From Kineosporiaceae bacterium (GTDB lineage: Bacteria; Actinomycetota; Actinomycetes; Actinomycetales; Kineosporiaceae), in assembly GCA_016794595.1 (NCBI GenBank), contig JAEUJN010000104.1:1-34226 (forward strand): 34,226 bases of DNA, in the 5' to 3' direction. Both the position numbers and the translations under genes were made by a program. Of the stretch, positions 26,764 to 34,226 are shown in pieces (positions within the stretch are counted from its first letter, which is position 1; each line of letters begins with the position of its first letter). Under the pieces are notes generated by a model. It made no database searches, had not been told where the DNA came from, and was given only the letters and a program-made list of their open reading frames with translations.

Positions 26764-28755
26764 TCAGGGTGCGCTCCGGTGCGCGTTCGGGTCGGTGCCG
26801 AGCCACCAGGCCGCATACGGCGCCAGCGCGTAGAAGCCACCGCCACCCTCGGGTGCGGCTCCCTCGAGCTGGGGTGCGAACGAGGAGATGTGATCCCAGG
26901 GGCGGGTCGATCCGGACAGCAGCCCGCTCGCGCGCACCGTGTCCGCGGGCAGGTGCTGCCAGGCGTCCGAGACGTTGTAGACCGCGAGCAGCGTGCCGGC
27001 CGGGTGTCGCCGGCGCAGGACCAGCAACCCCGCCACCCCGCAGTCCACCGGCTCGCTCTCCACCGCCGCGTGCAGGGACGGCAGCGTGGCCCGCAACCGG
27101 CCGAGGTGGGCCAGGCCACCGAACACCCGACCCGCGATGGCGGCCGGGTCGTGCCGGTGCGCGGCGGCGTCCCAGTCCATCCACGGGCGGTGCATCCAGC
27201 GGTTGTCCTGCGCCAGGCGGTGGTCGTCGAGATAGCTGTGATCGTTCAGCAGGCCGAGCTCGTCACCCATGTAGAGCAGAGGGATCCCGCCGTAGCCGTA
27301 GATCACCGCGTGCAGCAGGAAGATCCGGCCCAGGGCCAGGTCGACCTCGTGGGTCTGGCCGGTGCGGGCCTGATGGGCCAGGGCCGCCTCCAGCCCGGCC
27401 AGGCTGGCCAGAGTGCCGCTGGTGCGGGCGTCCCCGGTCGCCGGATTGGCCTGGAACAGCTCCCCCCGGGCGAACGAACCGGGGAACTCCCCGTCGTACC
27501 AGGCGGCCAGGAACTGCCGATGGTGGTAGCCGGACAGGCCCACCGCGGCCGCGTCGCTGTCCGAGATGGCCCAGCCGATGTCGTCGTGGCAGCGGGCGTA
27601 GGTGGTCCAGGCGGTGGTCACCGGTTTGGGGGGCGGCACGGCCAGGGCCCGCTCGGCGAGCGTTGCCGAGCCCGTGGCCAGGGCCGACCAGAGCTGGACC
27701 ATGAGGCTGTTGTGATAGGCGATGTCACACACCTGACCGGCATGGCGTCCGGTGCCGAGGTAGGCGGGCAGGTCCTCGGGGGCCACGATCGCCTCCGCCT
27801 TGAAGATCACCCCGGGGGCCGCGATCCGGACCGCGGCGCGCAGGGCCTGCACGATGTCGTGCACCTCGGGCTGGTTCTGGCAGTTGGTTCCCAGCCGTTT
27901 CCACAAGAAGGCGATGGCGTCCAGGCGCAGGCAGTCCACCCCGATGTTCGCCAGGAAAAGGATCACCTCGAGCAGTTCGCAGAACACGTCGGGGTTCGAC
28001 CAGTCCAGGTCCCACTGGAAACTGTTGAACGTCGTCCACACCCAGGCGCCGTGGGTGCCGTCCGGGTTGACGATCTCCTCCTCCCAGGTGAAGGACCCCG
28101 GGGCGAAGTCCGGGAAGATCTCCGGCAGGGTGCGCTCGTAGGCGTCCGGCATCGTGCGGTCGGGGAAGAACAGGAAGTAGTCCCGGTAGGGCTGCTCGCC
28201 CCGGACCGCGGCTCGCGCCCAGGCGTGCTCCTTGGCCACGTGGTTGAGCACCAGGTCGAGGGTGAGCGCGATCCCGGCCTCGTGCAGCGCGTCGGCGAGC
28301 TTCTCCAGGTCGTCCATCGAGCCCAGGTCGGGGCGGACGGCGCGATAGTCGCGGACGGCGTAGCCGCCGTCGTCCTGGCCCTCCCTCGGCTGCAACAGCG
28401 GCATCAGGTGCAGGTAGGTGACGCCGAGCTCACGCAGGTAGTCGATCCGCTCGCGGACGCCGTCCAGGGTGCCGGCGAAACGGTCCGGGTAGCAGACGTA
28501 GCCGACCTGTTCCGGTCCGCTGAACCAGTCGGGCCGCAGGAGGCGCCGCCGGTCCAGGGCGCGCAGGGAGGGACGGCGGTCTCGGTGGGCCGAGATGATC
28601 AGCTCCAGCACGCGCTCCACCGGGGGCTCGGCGAAGACCCCGAGGCCGGTGAGCAGTCCGGGGCCCCACCGGTCGAGCCGTTCGACGAAGGCCTCGCCGT
28701 CCGTGCCGACCCGCGAGCGTGCGGCCTCGATCAGCTCTGCGATCTCGACGCTCAC
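26764..28755 (-). CDS. Amylosucrase (GH13)
   Basis: A 663-residue glucosyltransferase that makes alpha-1,4-glucan from sucrose and releases fructose. Its catalytic residues line up with the Neisseria enzyme: nucleophile Asp279 in [12 protein letters not shown], acid/base Glu321 in FKAEAIV, and His390-Asp391-Asp392 in [10 protein letters not shown]. The helical N-terminal domain typical of amylosucrase (residues about 1-80) and the [33 protein letters not shown] block are present. These separate it from sucrose phosphorylase and trehalose synthase. No signal peptide is seen, so it is probably cytoplasmic. The GTG at 28753-28755 has GGGAGGACAC upstream. It diverges from the LacI-family gene, with a fructokinase gene beyond. 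Confidence 0.9.
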   Translation of the reverse strand: MSVEIAELIEAARSRVGTDGEAFVERLDRWGPGLLTGLGVFAEPPVERVLELIISAHRDRRPSLRALDRRRLLRPDWFSGPEQVGYVCYPDRFAGTLDGVRERIDYLRELGVTYLHLMPLLQPREGQDDGGYAVRDYRAVRPDLGSMDDLEKLADALHEAGIALTLDLVLNHVAKEHAWARAAVRGEQPYRDYFLFFPDRTMPDAYERTLPEIFPDFAPGSFTWEEEIVNPDGTHGAWVWTTFNSFQWDLDWSNPDVFCELLEVILFLANIGVDCLRLDAIAFLWKRLGTNCQNQPEVHDIVQALRAAVRIAAPGVIFKAEAIVAPEDLPAYLGTGRHAGQVCDIAYHNSLMVQLWSALATGSATLAERALAVPPPKPVTTAWTTYARCHDDIGWAISDSDAAAVGLSGYHHRQFLAAWYDGEFPGSFARGELFQANPATGDARTSGTLASLAGLEAALAHQARTGQTHEVDLALGRIFLLHAVIYGYGGIPLLYMGDELGLLNDHSYLDDHRLAQDNRWMHRPWMDWDAAAHRHDPAAIAGRVFGGLAHLGRLRATLPSLHAAVESEPVDCGVAGLLVLRRRHPAGTLLAVYNVSDAWQHLPADTVRASGLLSGSTRPWDHISSFAPQLEGAAPEGGGGFYALAPYAAWWLGTDPNAHRSAP

Positions 28756-28915
28756 GTGTCCTCCCGGATCCGGCCGAACGGATGACCCTGCCAGGAGGGC
28801 CACTGTAGAGATGTAAACCCTTCATGGGTGCCCCGTCCATCACCAGCCGGCCGCCCGGCCGGTTCACCCGCCCCAGCCGCCCCACCAGCGCTGCCATCCG
28901 GTGCGGTTCGCCCTG

Positions 28916-28925
28916 CAAGCGCTTG
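28916..28925. promoter_or_regulatory. CAAGCGCTTG palindrome, candidate LacI-family operator
   Basis: A perfect ten-base palindrome with the central CG of LacI/GalR-family operators, in the 230-bp gap between amylosucrase and the repressor gene. It sits 61 bases before the repressor GTG and 161 before the amylosucrase GTG. A TTGACG (about 28937) that could be a -35 for the repressor lies just after it. A second, weaker candidate, TGTAAACCCTTCA (about 28812-28824), is near the amylosucrase start. Binding by the adjacent regulator is inferred. Confidence 0.6.
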
Positions 28926-28985
28926 TCAGCACCCCCCTTGACGTGTCACCTTGGCCTGGCACCACCTCGCCGAAGGGTGTCAGCA

Positions 28986-30074
28986 GTGCACGCTGTGCCG
29001 TCGTTCCCCTCCCGCCGGTCGGCCCCGGCTCGGTCGGGTGGCCTCTCGCGGGCCAGCATCGTGGACGTCGCCGCCCGGGCGGGAGTGTCCGTGGCCACCG
29101 TCTCGCGGGCCCTTCGTGACATGCCGAACGTCTCCCCGGCCACCCGTGATCGCGTGCTGGCCGCCGCCGAGGAGCTGGACTACACGGTCTCGCCGCTGGC
29201 CTCCGGCCTGGTCACCGGGCGGATCAACGCGATCGGCGTCGTCCTGCCCTACGCCGGCCGCTGGTTCTTCGCCGAGGCACTGCGGGGGATCGAGGAGGTC
29301 CTGCGGGGGCAGGGCTACGACCTGATCCTGCACGTGTTGGCAGATGACGATCGGCGCGCCCAGTTCTTCCAGACCCTTCCGCTGCGCCGGCGGGTGGACG
29401 GCGTGATCATCGTCGCGCTGCCCCTGGACTCCCGGGAGATCGGGGCGCTGCGCTCGCTCGGGGTTCCCCTGACCGGTGTCGCCGAACCGTTGACCGGCGT
29501 CCACGGCGAGCGGGTCGACAACGTGGGCGCCGCACGGCTCGCGGTGCAGCATCTGATCAACCTGGGTCACCGGCGGATCGGGTGCATCGGCGGGGACCTG
29601 AACGGGCCCGAGCGGTTCAGCGTGCCGGGCTGGCGTACCCAGGGCTACCGGGAGGCGCTGACCCTGGCCGGGATCGAACCCCGGTCCGGGTGGGAGCGCG
29701 ACGGCCGGTTCACCGCCGATGGCGGCGAACTGGCCATGACCGCGTTGCTGTCCCAGCCCGGCGGCGCGCCGACGGCGGTGTTCTGCCAGTCCGACGAGAT
29801 GGCCTTCGGTGCCTTGCGAGCACTGCGGCACAGCGGGCTGCGGTGCCCGGACGACGTCTCGATCGTCGGGCTGGACGATCACGAGCTCGCCCACACCTTC
29901 GACCTGACCACCGTCGCCCAGCCGGTTGCCGCGCAGGGGGCGGCCGCGGCGCGCTGGCTGTTGCACCAGCTGGCCGGTGCGTCGACCGAGGGGCCGGAGC
30001 CGGTTGGCGCCGATGTGAACTTCCACGAGGTGCGCCTGGTGTTGCGCCGGACGACGGGCCGCCCGCCGGCCTGA
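28986..30074 (+). CDS. LacI-family transcriptional regulator (probable sucrose regulator)
   Basis: A 362-residue LacI/GalR regulator. The N-terminal helix-turn-helix reads ASIVDVAARAGVSVATVSRALRD (about 20-42), with hinge helix SPLASGLVTGR. The periplasmic-binding-protein core follows: IGVVLPYAGRWFFAEALRGIEEV, VDGVIIVALPLD, the GHRRIGCIGGD motif and TAVFCQSDEMAFGALRAL. The C-terminal SIVGLDDHELAHTFDLTTVAQP is intact. The first GTG (28986) is taken; the GTG at 28995 would lose three residues. It sits between amylosucrase and fructokinase genes, so sucrose or a derived sugar phosphate is the likely ligand. Confidence 0.9.
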   Translation: MHAVPSFPSRRSAPARSGGLSRASIVDVAARAGVSVATVSRALRDMPNVSPATRDRVLAAAEELDYTVSPLASGLVTGRINAIGVVLPYAGRWFFAEALRGIEEVLRGQGYDLILHVLADDDRRAQFFQTLPLRRRVDGVIIVALPLDSREIGALRSLGVPLTGVAEPLTGVHGERVDNVGAARLAVQHLINLGHRRIGCIGGDLNGPERFSVPGWRTQGYREALTLAGIEPRSGWERDGRFTADGGELAMTALLSQPGGAPTAVFCQSDEMAFGALRALRHSGLRCPDDVSIVGLDDHELAHTFDLTTVAQPVAAQGAAAARWLLHQLAGASTEGPEPVGADVNFHEVRLVLRRTTGRPPA

Positions 30075-30104
30075 CCGCGCAGGTTTGCGCCGCCGGGGCT
30101 GCGA

Positions 30105-31037
30105 TCAGGCCAGGTCGGCGCGGGTCGGCGGGTCGGCACCCGCCCGCTGGCAGGTGATGGCCGAGATCTGCACCGCGTGCTCGAGCATGGCGGTCAGTTC
30201 GCGCAGGCTGATCGCCTGCAAGGCGTCCCGGCGCTCGCCCCCGAGCAGGTCGGCGCCCGCCAGGTGATCGAGCAGGCCCGACATGAAGGAGTCGCCCGCC
30301 CCGACGGTGTCCACCACGGTGATCGGCACCGGCGAGACGTCCGCCTGCCCCGCCCGGCACAGGCCGAGAGCCCCGGCGCCGCCGCGAGTGAGGATCACCA
30401 CGGCCGGACCCGAGGCCAGCCAGCTCTCGATCACCTCGGCCGGGTCCTCGCCCGGCGCCAGCCATTCCAGGTCCTCGTCGCTCACCTTGACCAGGTCGCA
30501 GTGGGCGACGAAGGCCTCGACCCGCTCGCGGGCCGTGGCCGCCGAGCCCATCAGCCGCGGCCGGGCGTTGGGGTCGTAGGTGACGGTCATCCGTCCGGCC
30601 GCCTCGCTGACCAGGTCGTAGACCGAGTCGCCGCCCGGGGGCAGGAAGGCCGCGATCGAGCCCGTGTGCAGCGCTCGGGCCGGCAGGGCACCGTCGCCGA
30701 GCTGGGCCAGCGAGCGAGCCTCTTCCGGCAGGCGCCAGTCGATCTCGAAGTCGTAGGTGGCCACCCCGGCGGCGTCCAGGGTGGCGGTCGCGGTGGAGGT
30801 GGGAGCGCTGCTGCGGGAGGCCTCGACCACGTGCACGTTCGAGGACTCCAGCCGGTGACGGATCGACTCCCCGCGGGCGTCGTCCCCGAAGCGGGTCAGC
30901 AGGGAGACCGCCCGGCCCAGGCGGCCCAGGCCGAGAGCGACGTTGGCCGGGCTGCCGCCGGGGTGCTCGTCGGTGCTCCCGTCGAGCCGCCGAACGATGT
31001 CCACCAGGGCCTCGCCCACGACCAGCACGTCGTCCAT
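30105..31037 (-). CDS. PfkB-family fructokinase
   Basis: A 310-residue ribokinase-fold sugar kinase. VVGEALVDIV and GGSPANVALGLGRLG are the N-terminal sugar-binding signature. TVVDTVGAGDSFMSGLLDHL near residue 235 holds the catalytic Asp and anion hole. The length and the GGSPANVA motif fit fructokinases. In this cluster it would phosphorylate the fructose freed by amylosucrase, feeding glycolysis. It converges on the repressor gene. Its ATG lies only eight bases from the divergent DUF4245 start, and no ribosome site is visible. A TACCAT eight bases upstream could be a -10 for a leaderless message. Confidence 0.88.
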   Translation of the reverse strand: MDDVLVVGEALVDIVRRLDGSTDEHPGGSPANVALGLGRLGRAVSLLTRFGDDARGESIRHRLESSNVHVVEASRSSAPTSTATATLDAAGVATYDFEIDWRLPEEARSLAQLGDGALPARALHTGSIAAFLPPGGDSVYDLVSEAAGRMTVTYDPNARPRLMGSAATARERVEAFVAHCDLVKVSDEDLEWLAPGEDPAEVIESWLASGPAVVILTRGGAGALGLCRAGQADVSPVPITVVDTVGAGDSFMSGLLDHLAGADLLGGERRDALQAISLRELTAMLEHAVQISAITCQRAGADPPTRADLA

Positions 31038-31045
31038 GACGTGGG

Positions 31046-31618
31046 ATGGTAGTGCTCGTGTCGACCGATCAGCCCTCCTCCGTCGCGGAACCGCAACCCC
31101 GCAGCCGTCGACGCACCACCGCCTCGGCCATGCTCCTGGCCACGCTGGCGATCTCGGCCCTGGTGATCCTCCAGGTGCTGCTGGTCCCGCGGCCCACCTC
31201 GGTGCAGCGGCCGGCGATCGATCTGGGGTCCGCGGCCCGGGCGGCGACCGCTGAACTCGGCTTCGCCGTGGCGACCGAGGTGCCGCCGGGGTGGACCGTC
31301 CGCAGCGCGGACGTCCGCCGCGACAGCGGCGGGCTGGCGACCTGGACGGTGAACTACCTCACCGACACCGACCGGTATGTCGGCCTGTTGCAGGCACCCG
31401 GCTGGAACTCCCGGTGGCAGAGCTCGCTCACCCACGGCGGCACCCCGACCGGTGAGCTGGTGGCGGGCGGGGTGACCTGGCAGGTGCTCGACAAGCCGGA
31501 GAAGGAGGTCACCAGCCTGATGTTCCGGGAGCCGTCACGGACGACGCTGATCCTGGCCAAGGCGGGTGGCGCCGCGGACGCCCGGATCCTGGCCGATCGG
31601 CTGAAGCTCGACTCGTGA
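31046..31618 (+). CDS. DUF4245 membrane-anchored protein
   Basis: A 190-residue protein with a cytoplasmic basic stretch (RSRRRTTASA) and one membrane helix (about 28-46, MLLATLAISALVILQVLLV). The outer domain of about 140 residues has the DUF4245 pattern: LPPGWTVRSADVR-like, TWTVNYLTDTDRYVGLLQ, and TWQVLDKPEKEVTSLMFREP. The start is uncertain, since ATG 31046 and GTG 31052 and 31058 are all possible. Function is unknown. In mycobacteria a DUF4245 gene lies near fum and glpX; here fum is in the same broad region but glpX is absent. The DUF2079 gene overlaps its stop as GTGA. Confidence 0.8.
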   Translation: MVVLVSTDQPSSVAEPQPRSRRRTTASAMLLATLAISALVILQVLLVPRPTSVQRPAIDLGSAARAATAELGFAVATEVPPGWTVRSADVRRDSGGLATWTVNYLTDTDRYVGLLQAPGWNSRWQSSLTHGGTPTGELVAGGVTWQVLDKPEKEVTSLMFREPSRTTLILAKAGGAADARILADRLKLDS

Positions 31619-33096
31619 CCCGATCGGACCGGTGGCGGCTCGCCGTCCTGGCGCTGGTCGCCTTCGTGATCGACCTGACCTATGCCTGGGCCCGTCACGA
31701 CCGCTACCTGACCACCGGGTTCGACCTGGGGATCTTCGACCAGGCGGTGCGCGCCTACGCCCGGTTCCAGGCGCCGATCGTGCCGCTGAAGGCGCCCGGC
31801 TACCACCTGCTGGGGGATCACTTCCACCCGATCATCGCGCTGTGGGCGCCGCTGTACTGGGTCTGGGACGACCCGCGGATGCTGCTGGCCGCCCAAGCGG
31901 GGTTGATCGCCGTATCGGTGGTGCCGATCGCCCGGTTCTGCGCGCGCCGGATCGGCTCGCGGCGGGCCGTGGCAGTGGCCGGGCTCTATGTGTTCAGCTG
32001 GCCGCTGCAGCGGATGGTGCAGTTCGACGTCCACGAGATCGCCTTCGCCGTGCCGTTGCTGGCGGTGCTTGTCGACGCGATCGACCGCCGGGCCCACCGG
32101 ACGACGGTGCTGGCCTGCGTGGGCCTGCTCGCCACCCGCGAGGATATGGGCACGGTGGTGGTGCTGGCCGGTCTGCTGGTGGCCCTCGGGCAGGTGGGTC
32201 CCGGGCGCGGGAGGCGGCCCGCTCGTGCGGATCTGGTGTGGGGTGGCGCGCTGGTGGCGCTCGGGGTGGGCGGGTATCTGCTGGCCACCTCGGTGGTGAT
32301 CCCGCACTATTCCGACGGGCTCGGGTTCGTCTACTGGACCTTCCCGGCGCTGGGACCGGACCCGGCCAGTGCGGTGCGGTTCGCGGTGAGCCACCCGTGG
32401 TCGGTGGTCACGCTGATGGTGACGCCGTGGCGCAAGGCGCGCACCCTGCTGCTGCTGGGCCTGCCGGTGCTGTATGCCTGCCTGGCCTCGCGCTACCTGC
32501 TGCTGACCCTGCCGTTGATCGCCCAGCGGATGCTCAACGAGCGAGAACTGTTGTGGAGCACGAACTTCCACTATTCCTCGGTGCTGGCGCCGATCCTGTT
32601 CCCGGCGGCGGCGGACGTCGTCAGTCGGCTCGCGCCCCGGGTGAGCGCACGACGGCCCAGGCTGGGAGCGGCGATCGTCCCCGCCTGGCTGGTCGGGTGT
32701 GCGGCGGTGCTGGCCGGCGGGATGCTGTTCGAGTCGGGCGACTACCCCCTGAGTCGCCTTGCCACGCAACGATTCTGGAATCGTGACCTGCGGGTGCAGG
32801 CGATCGATCAGATCCTGCCGCGGATCCCCTCCGACGTGTGTGTCGAGGCGGACAACACCATGGCACCCCAGCTGACCCGGCGGTCGTACGTGACCCGGGT
32901 GGGTCGTTCGGAGGGCCTGGCCACGTGGATGGTGCTCGACTTCAGCCGCGCCGACACCGGGTGGCAAGGTGGGCCGCCCTCGGAGGCCTACGCCGACGCG
33001 CTGCGCCGGGGGTTCACCCCGGTGGACCAGCGTGATGTGGTGGTCCTGCTGCACCGGCAGGGCGCGGCGGTCGATCCCGTCTGCCGGGTCCGCTGA
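31615..33096 (+). CDS. DUF2079 polytopic membrane protein
   Basis: A 493-residue protein with about nine to ten membrane helices. The DUF2079 signature is near the start: YLTTGFDLGIFDQAVRAYAR, then GDHFHPIIALWAPLYW. QFDVHEIAFAVPL and LLATREDMG follow, along with the C-terminal WSTNFHYSSVLAPILFPAAAD. The fold resembles GT-C glycosyltransferases that use polyprenyl-phosphate sugars, with acidic residues in the first loop (the Asp of TTGFDLGIFD). The donor and product are not known. The GTG overlaps the DUF4245 TGA, so the two are coupled. Confidence 0.85.
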   Translation: MTRSDRWRLAVLALVAFVIDLTYAWARHDRYLTTGFDLGIFDQAVRAYARFQAPIVPLKAPGYHLLGDHFHPIIALWAPLYWVWDDPRMLLAAQAGLIAVSVVPIARFCARRIGSRRAVAVAGLYVFSWPLQRMVQFDVHEIAFAVPLLAVLVDAIDRRAHRTTVLACVGLLATREDMGTVVVLAGLLVALGQVGPGRGRRPARADLVWGGALVALGVGGYLLATSVVIPHYSDGLGFVYWTFPALGPDPASAVRFAVSHPWSVVTLMVTPWRKARTLLLLGLPVLYACLASRYLLLTLPLIAQRMLNERELLWSTNFHYSSVLAPILFPAAADVVSRLAPRVSARRPRLGAAIVPAWLVGCAAVLAGGMLFESGDYPLSRLATQRFWNRDLRVQAIDQILPRIPSDVCVEADNTMAPQLTRRSYVTRVGRSEGLATWMVLDFSRADTGWQGGPPSEAYADALRRGFTPVDQRDVVVLLHRQGAAVDPVCRVR

Positions 33097-33165
33097 GATT
33101 CGGATCACCGAGGTGTATCCAGGCGGGTGGCCGGTGACTCCACCAGCTGAGACCTGGAGGTCGAG

Positions 33166-34212
33166 ATGACGCACCGATGCCTGTTCATCCCCCCGTACGT
33201 GCAGCGCGAGGTGGCCCGCAACGCCACCGGTGCCGCCGCCGAGCCCGACCAGACGGCCATCTCGGACGCGGCCCGCAAGCGCCGGGCCGGGGCGCTGAAG
33301 GGGGCCGCCGCGGCTCGTCAGGCCGAGGCGACCCACCGCGCACCCGCGCCCACCGGGACCGGCCGGCGCGAGGTGTACGACAGCGAGGCCTCGACCACCC
33401 AGCGCTCCCGGCTGGTGCGGGCCGAGGGCGAGCCGGAGACCGATGACGCCGACGCCCTGTCCGCCTATGACTGTGCCGGCTCGGTGCGCGACTTCTTCCG
33501 AACGGTCCTGGGCCGCAACTCGATCGACAACCGCGGGCTCGACCTGGTGCTGAACGTGCACTTCGGGGAGAAGTACAACAACGCCTTCTGGGACGGCGAC
33601 GAGATGACCTTCGGCGACGGCGACGGCGTCATCTTCAGCGGGTTCGCCCGGTCCCTGGACGTGGTGGCCCACGAACTCGCCCACGGGGTCACCCAGTTCA
33701 CCTCGGGCCTGGTCTACCGGGGAGAGTCGGGTGCGCTGAACGAGCACTTCAGCGATGTCTTCGGCACGGCCATCACGCAGTGGGCGCGGTCCGAGACGCC
33801 CGACCGGGCGGACTGGCTGATCGGGGACGAGATCATGGGCCCCGACCTGTACGGGGAGGCCCTGCGCTCGATGAGCCACCCGGGGGCTGCCTACGACAAC
33901 CCGATCATGGGCAAGGACCCCCAGCCGGCCGCTTATGCCGACCGCTTCACCGGGACGGCCGACAATGGCGGGGTGCACATCAACTCGGGGATCCCCAACC
34001 GGGCGTTCCACCTGGCTGCCGTCGAGCTGGGGGACACGCTCGAGGCGACCAGGATCTGGTACCACGCCCTGCACCGACTGCCGCCCGATGCCACCTTCGC
34101 CCTGGCGGCCACTCAGGTGGCCGAGTCGGCCCGCATCCTGGTCAAGGCCGGGGTGGTGACCAAGGGGGCGGCGCAAGTGGTGCGCGGTGCGTGGAAGGCT
34201 GTCGGGGTGTGA
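33166..34212 (+). CDS. M4-family zinc metallopeptidase, protealysin type
   Basis: A 348-residue thermolysin-fold peptidase. The zinc site is HELAH (His169, Glu170, His173) with Glu193 in GALNEHFSDVFG. DNGGVHINSGIPNRAFHL carries the catalytic His. There is no signal peptide. Instead it starts with a short propeptide containing CLFIPPYVQREVAR, the PPY-type motif of protealysin-like proteases. The propeptide (about residues 1-70) is Ala/Arg-rich and would be removed on activation. Length and motifs match complete family members. The ATG has GGAGG nine bases upstream. Such genes are often followed by a small emfourin-type inhibitor, and the frame that overlaps its stop may be one. Confidence 0.92.
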   Translation: MTHRCLFIPPYVQREVARNATGAAAEPDQTAISDAARKRRAGALKGAAAARQAEATHRAPAPTGTGRREVYDSEASTTQRSRLVRAEGEPETDDADALSAYDCAGSVRDFFRTVLGRNSIDNRGLDLVLNVHFGEKYNNAFWDGDEMTFGDGDGVIFSGFARSLDVVAHELAHGVTQFTSGLVYRGESGALNEHFSDVFGTAITQWARSETPDRADWLIGDEIMGPDLYGEALRSMSHPGAAYDNPIMGKDPQPAAYADRFTGTADNGGVHINSGIPNRAFHLAAVELGDTLEATRIWYHALHRLPPDATFALAATQVAESARILVKAGVVTKGAAQVVRGAWKAVGV

Positions 34213-34226
34213 TCGTCTTCTCTCTC
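34209..34226 (+). CDS. Start of a possible downstream gene (partial, runs off the window)
   Basis: A GTG at 34209-34211 overlaps the metallopeptidase TGA and opens a frame reading MIVFSL to the window end. Protealysin-type genes are commonly coupled to an emfourin inhibitor gene, so that is the first guess. Six residues cannot establish it. Confidence 0.25.

Noticed and set aside
31354-34176. A 940-codon open frame on the minus strand
   Set aside because: It is antisense to the DUF4245, DUF2079 and M4 peptidase genes, all of which have clear family motifs. Its translation is His/Gly/Arg/Pro-rich with no domain. Long shadow frames are expected at this GC content.

Overview
The window is chromosomal DNA from a very GC-rich actinobacterium (Actinomycetota). 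Three things support this. There is a mycothiol S-conjugate amidase (mca), and mycothiol is made only by this phylum. Many starts are GTG and third-codon GC bias is strong, which produces many long antisense shadow ORFs. Gene order also follows a block I know from mycobacteria: metB, greA(-), DUF4307(-), mca, small membrane protein, hemolysin III(-), short-chain Z-prenyl synthase, PIN-PhoH, then fumarase and a DUF4245 protein. I cannot name the genus. I see no rRNA, tRNA or CRISPR array.

Layout. 1-1076: the tail of an IS256-like transposase abuts a 5'-truncated DUF222/HNH nuclease gene. 1341-5358: a translationally coupled MoaD/ThiS-like protein and six-Asp-box propeller protein (minus strand) diverge from the [NiFe]-hydrogenase maturation genes hypC-hypD-hypE, which overlap one another. 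5400-10060: a membrane Ser/Thr kinase with a Thr-rich tail diverges from a cystathionine gamma-synthase gene, followed by an orphan GlmL/MutL-type gene. 10072-16257: the conserved core block listed above, with an unknown 190-residue protein inserted. 16258-18009: a long regulatory leader with a CRP-like palindrome precedes a transglycosylase-like wall hydrolase. 18073-21804: two small membrane proteins converge on a split Aer-like redox receptor (PAS protein plus soluble chemotaxis transducer), followed by a spermidine-synthase-like methyltransferase and a beta-carbonic anhydrase.

21927-24868: a MoeA-family protein converges on class I fumarase. 24930-31037: an exported N,N-dimethylformamidase-like lipoprotein, then a compact sucrose module. 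This module has amylosucrase (sucrose to glucan plus fructose), a divergent LacI-family repressor with a CAAGCGCTTG palindrome between them, and a PfkB fructokinase for the released fructose. 31046-34226: a DUF4245 protein coupled to a DUF2079 membrane protein, then a protealysin-like M4 peptidase whose stop overlaps the start of another frame running off the end.

Most genes are ordinary. The items most worth follow-up are the MoaD-propeller pair, the split Aer receptor, the sucrose module with its operator, the unknown 190-residue protein with a palindrome at its start codon, the palindromes abutting the phoH ribosome binding site, and the CRP-like site before the wall hydrolase. I found no clear new defence system. 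All family assignments come from reading motifs; no database search was run.
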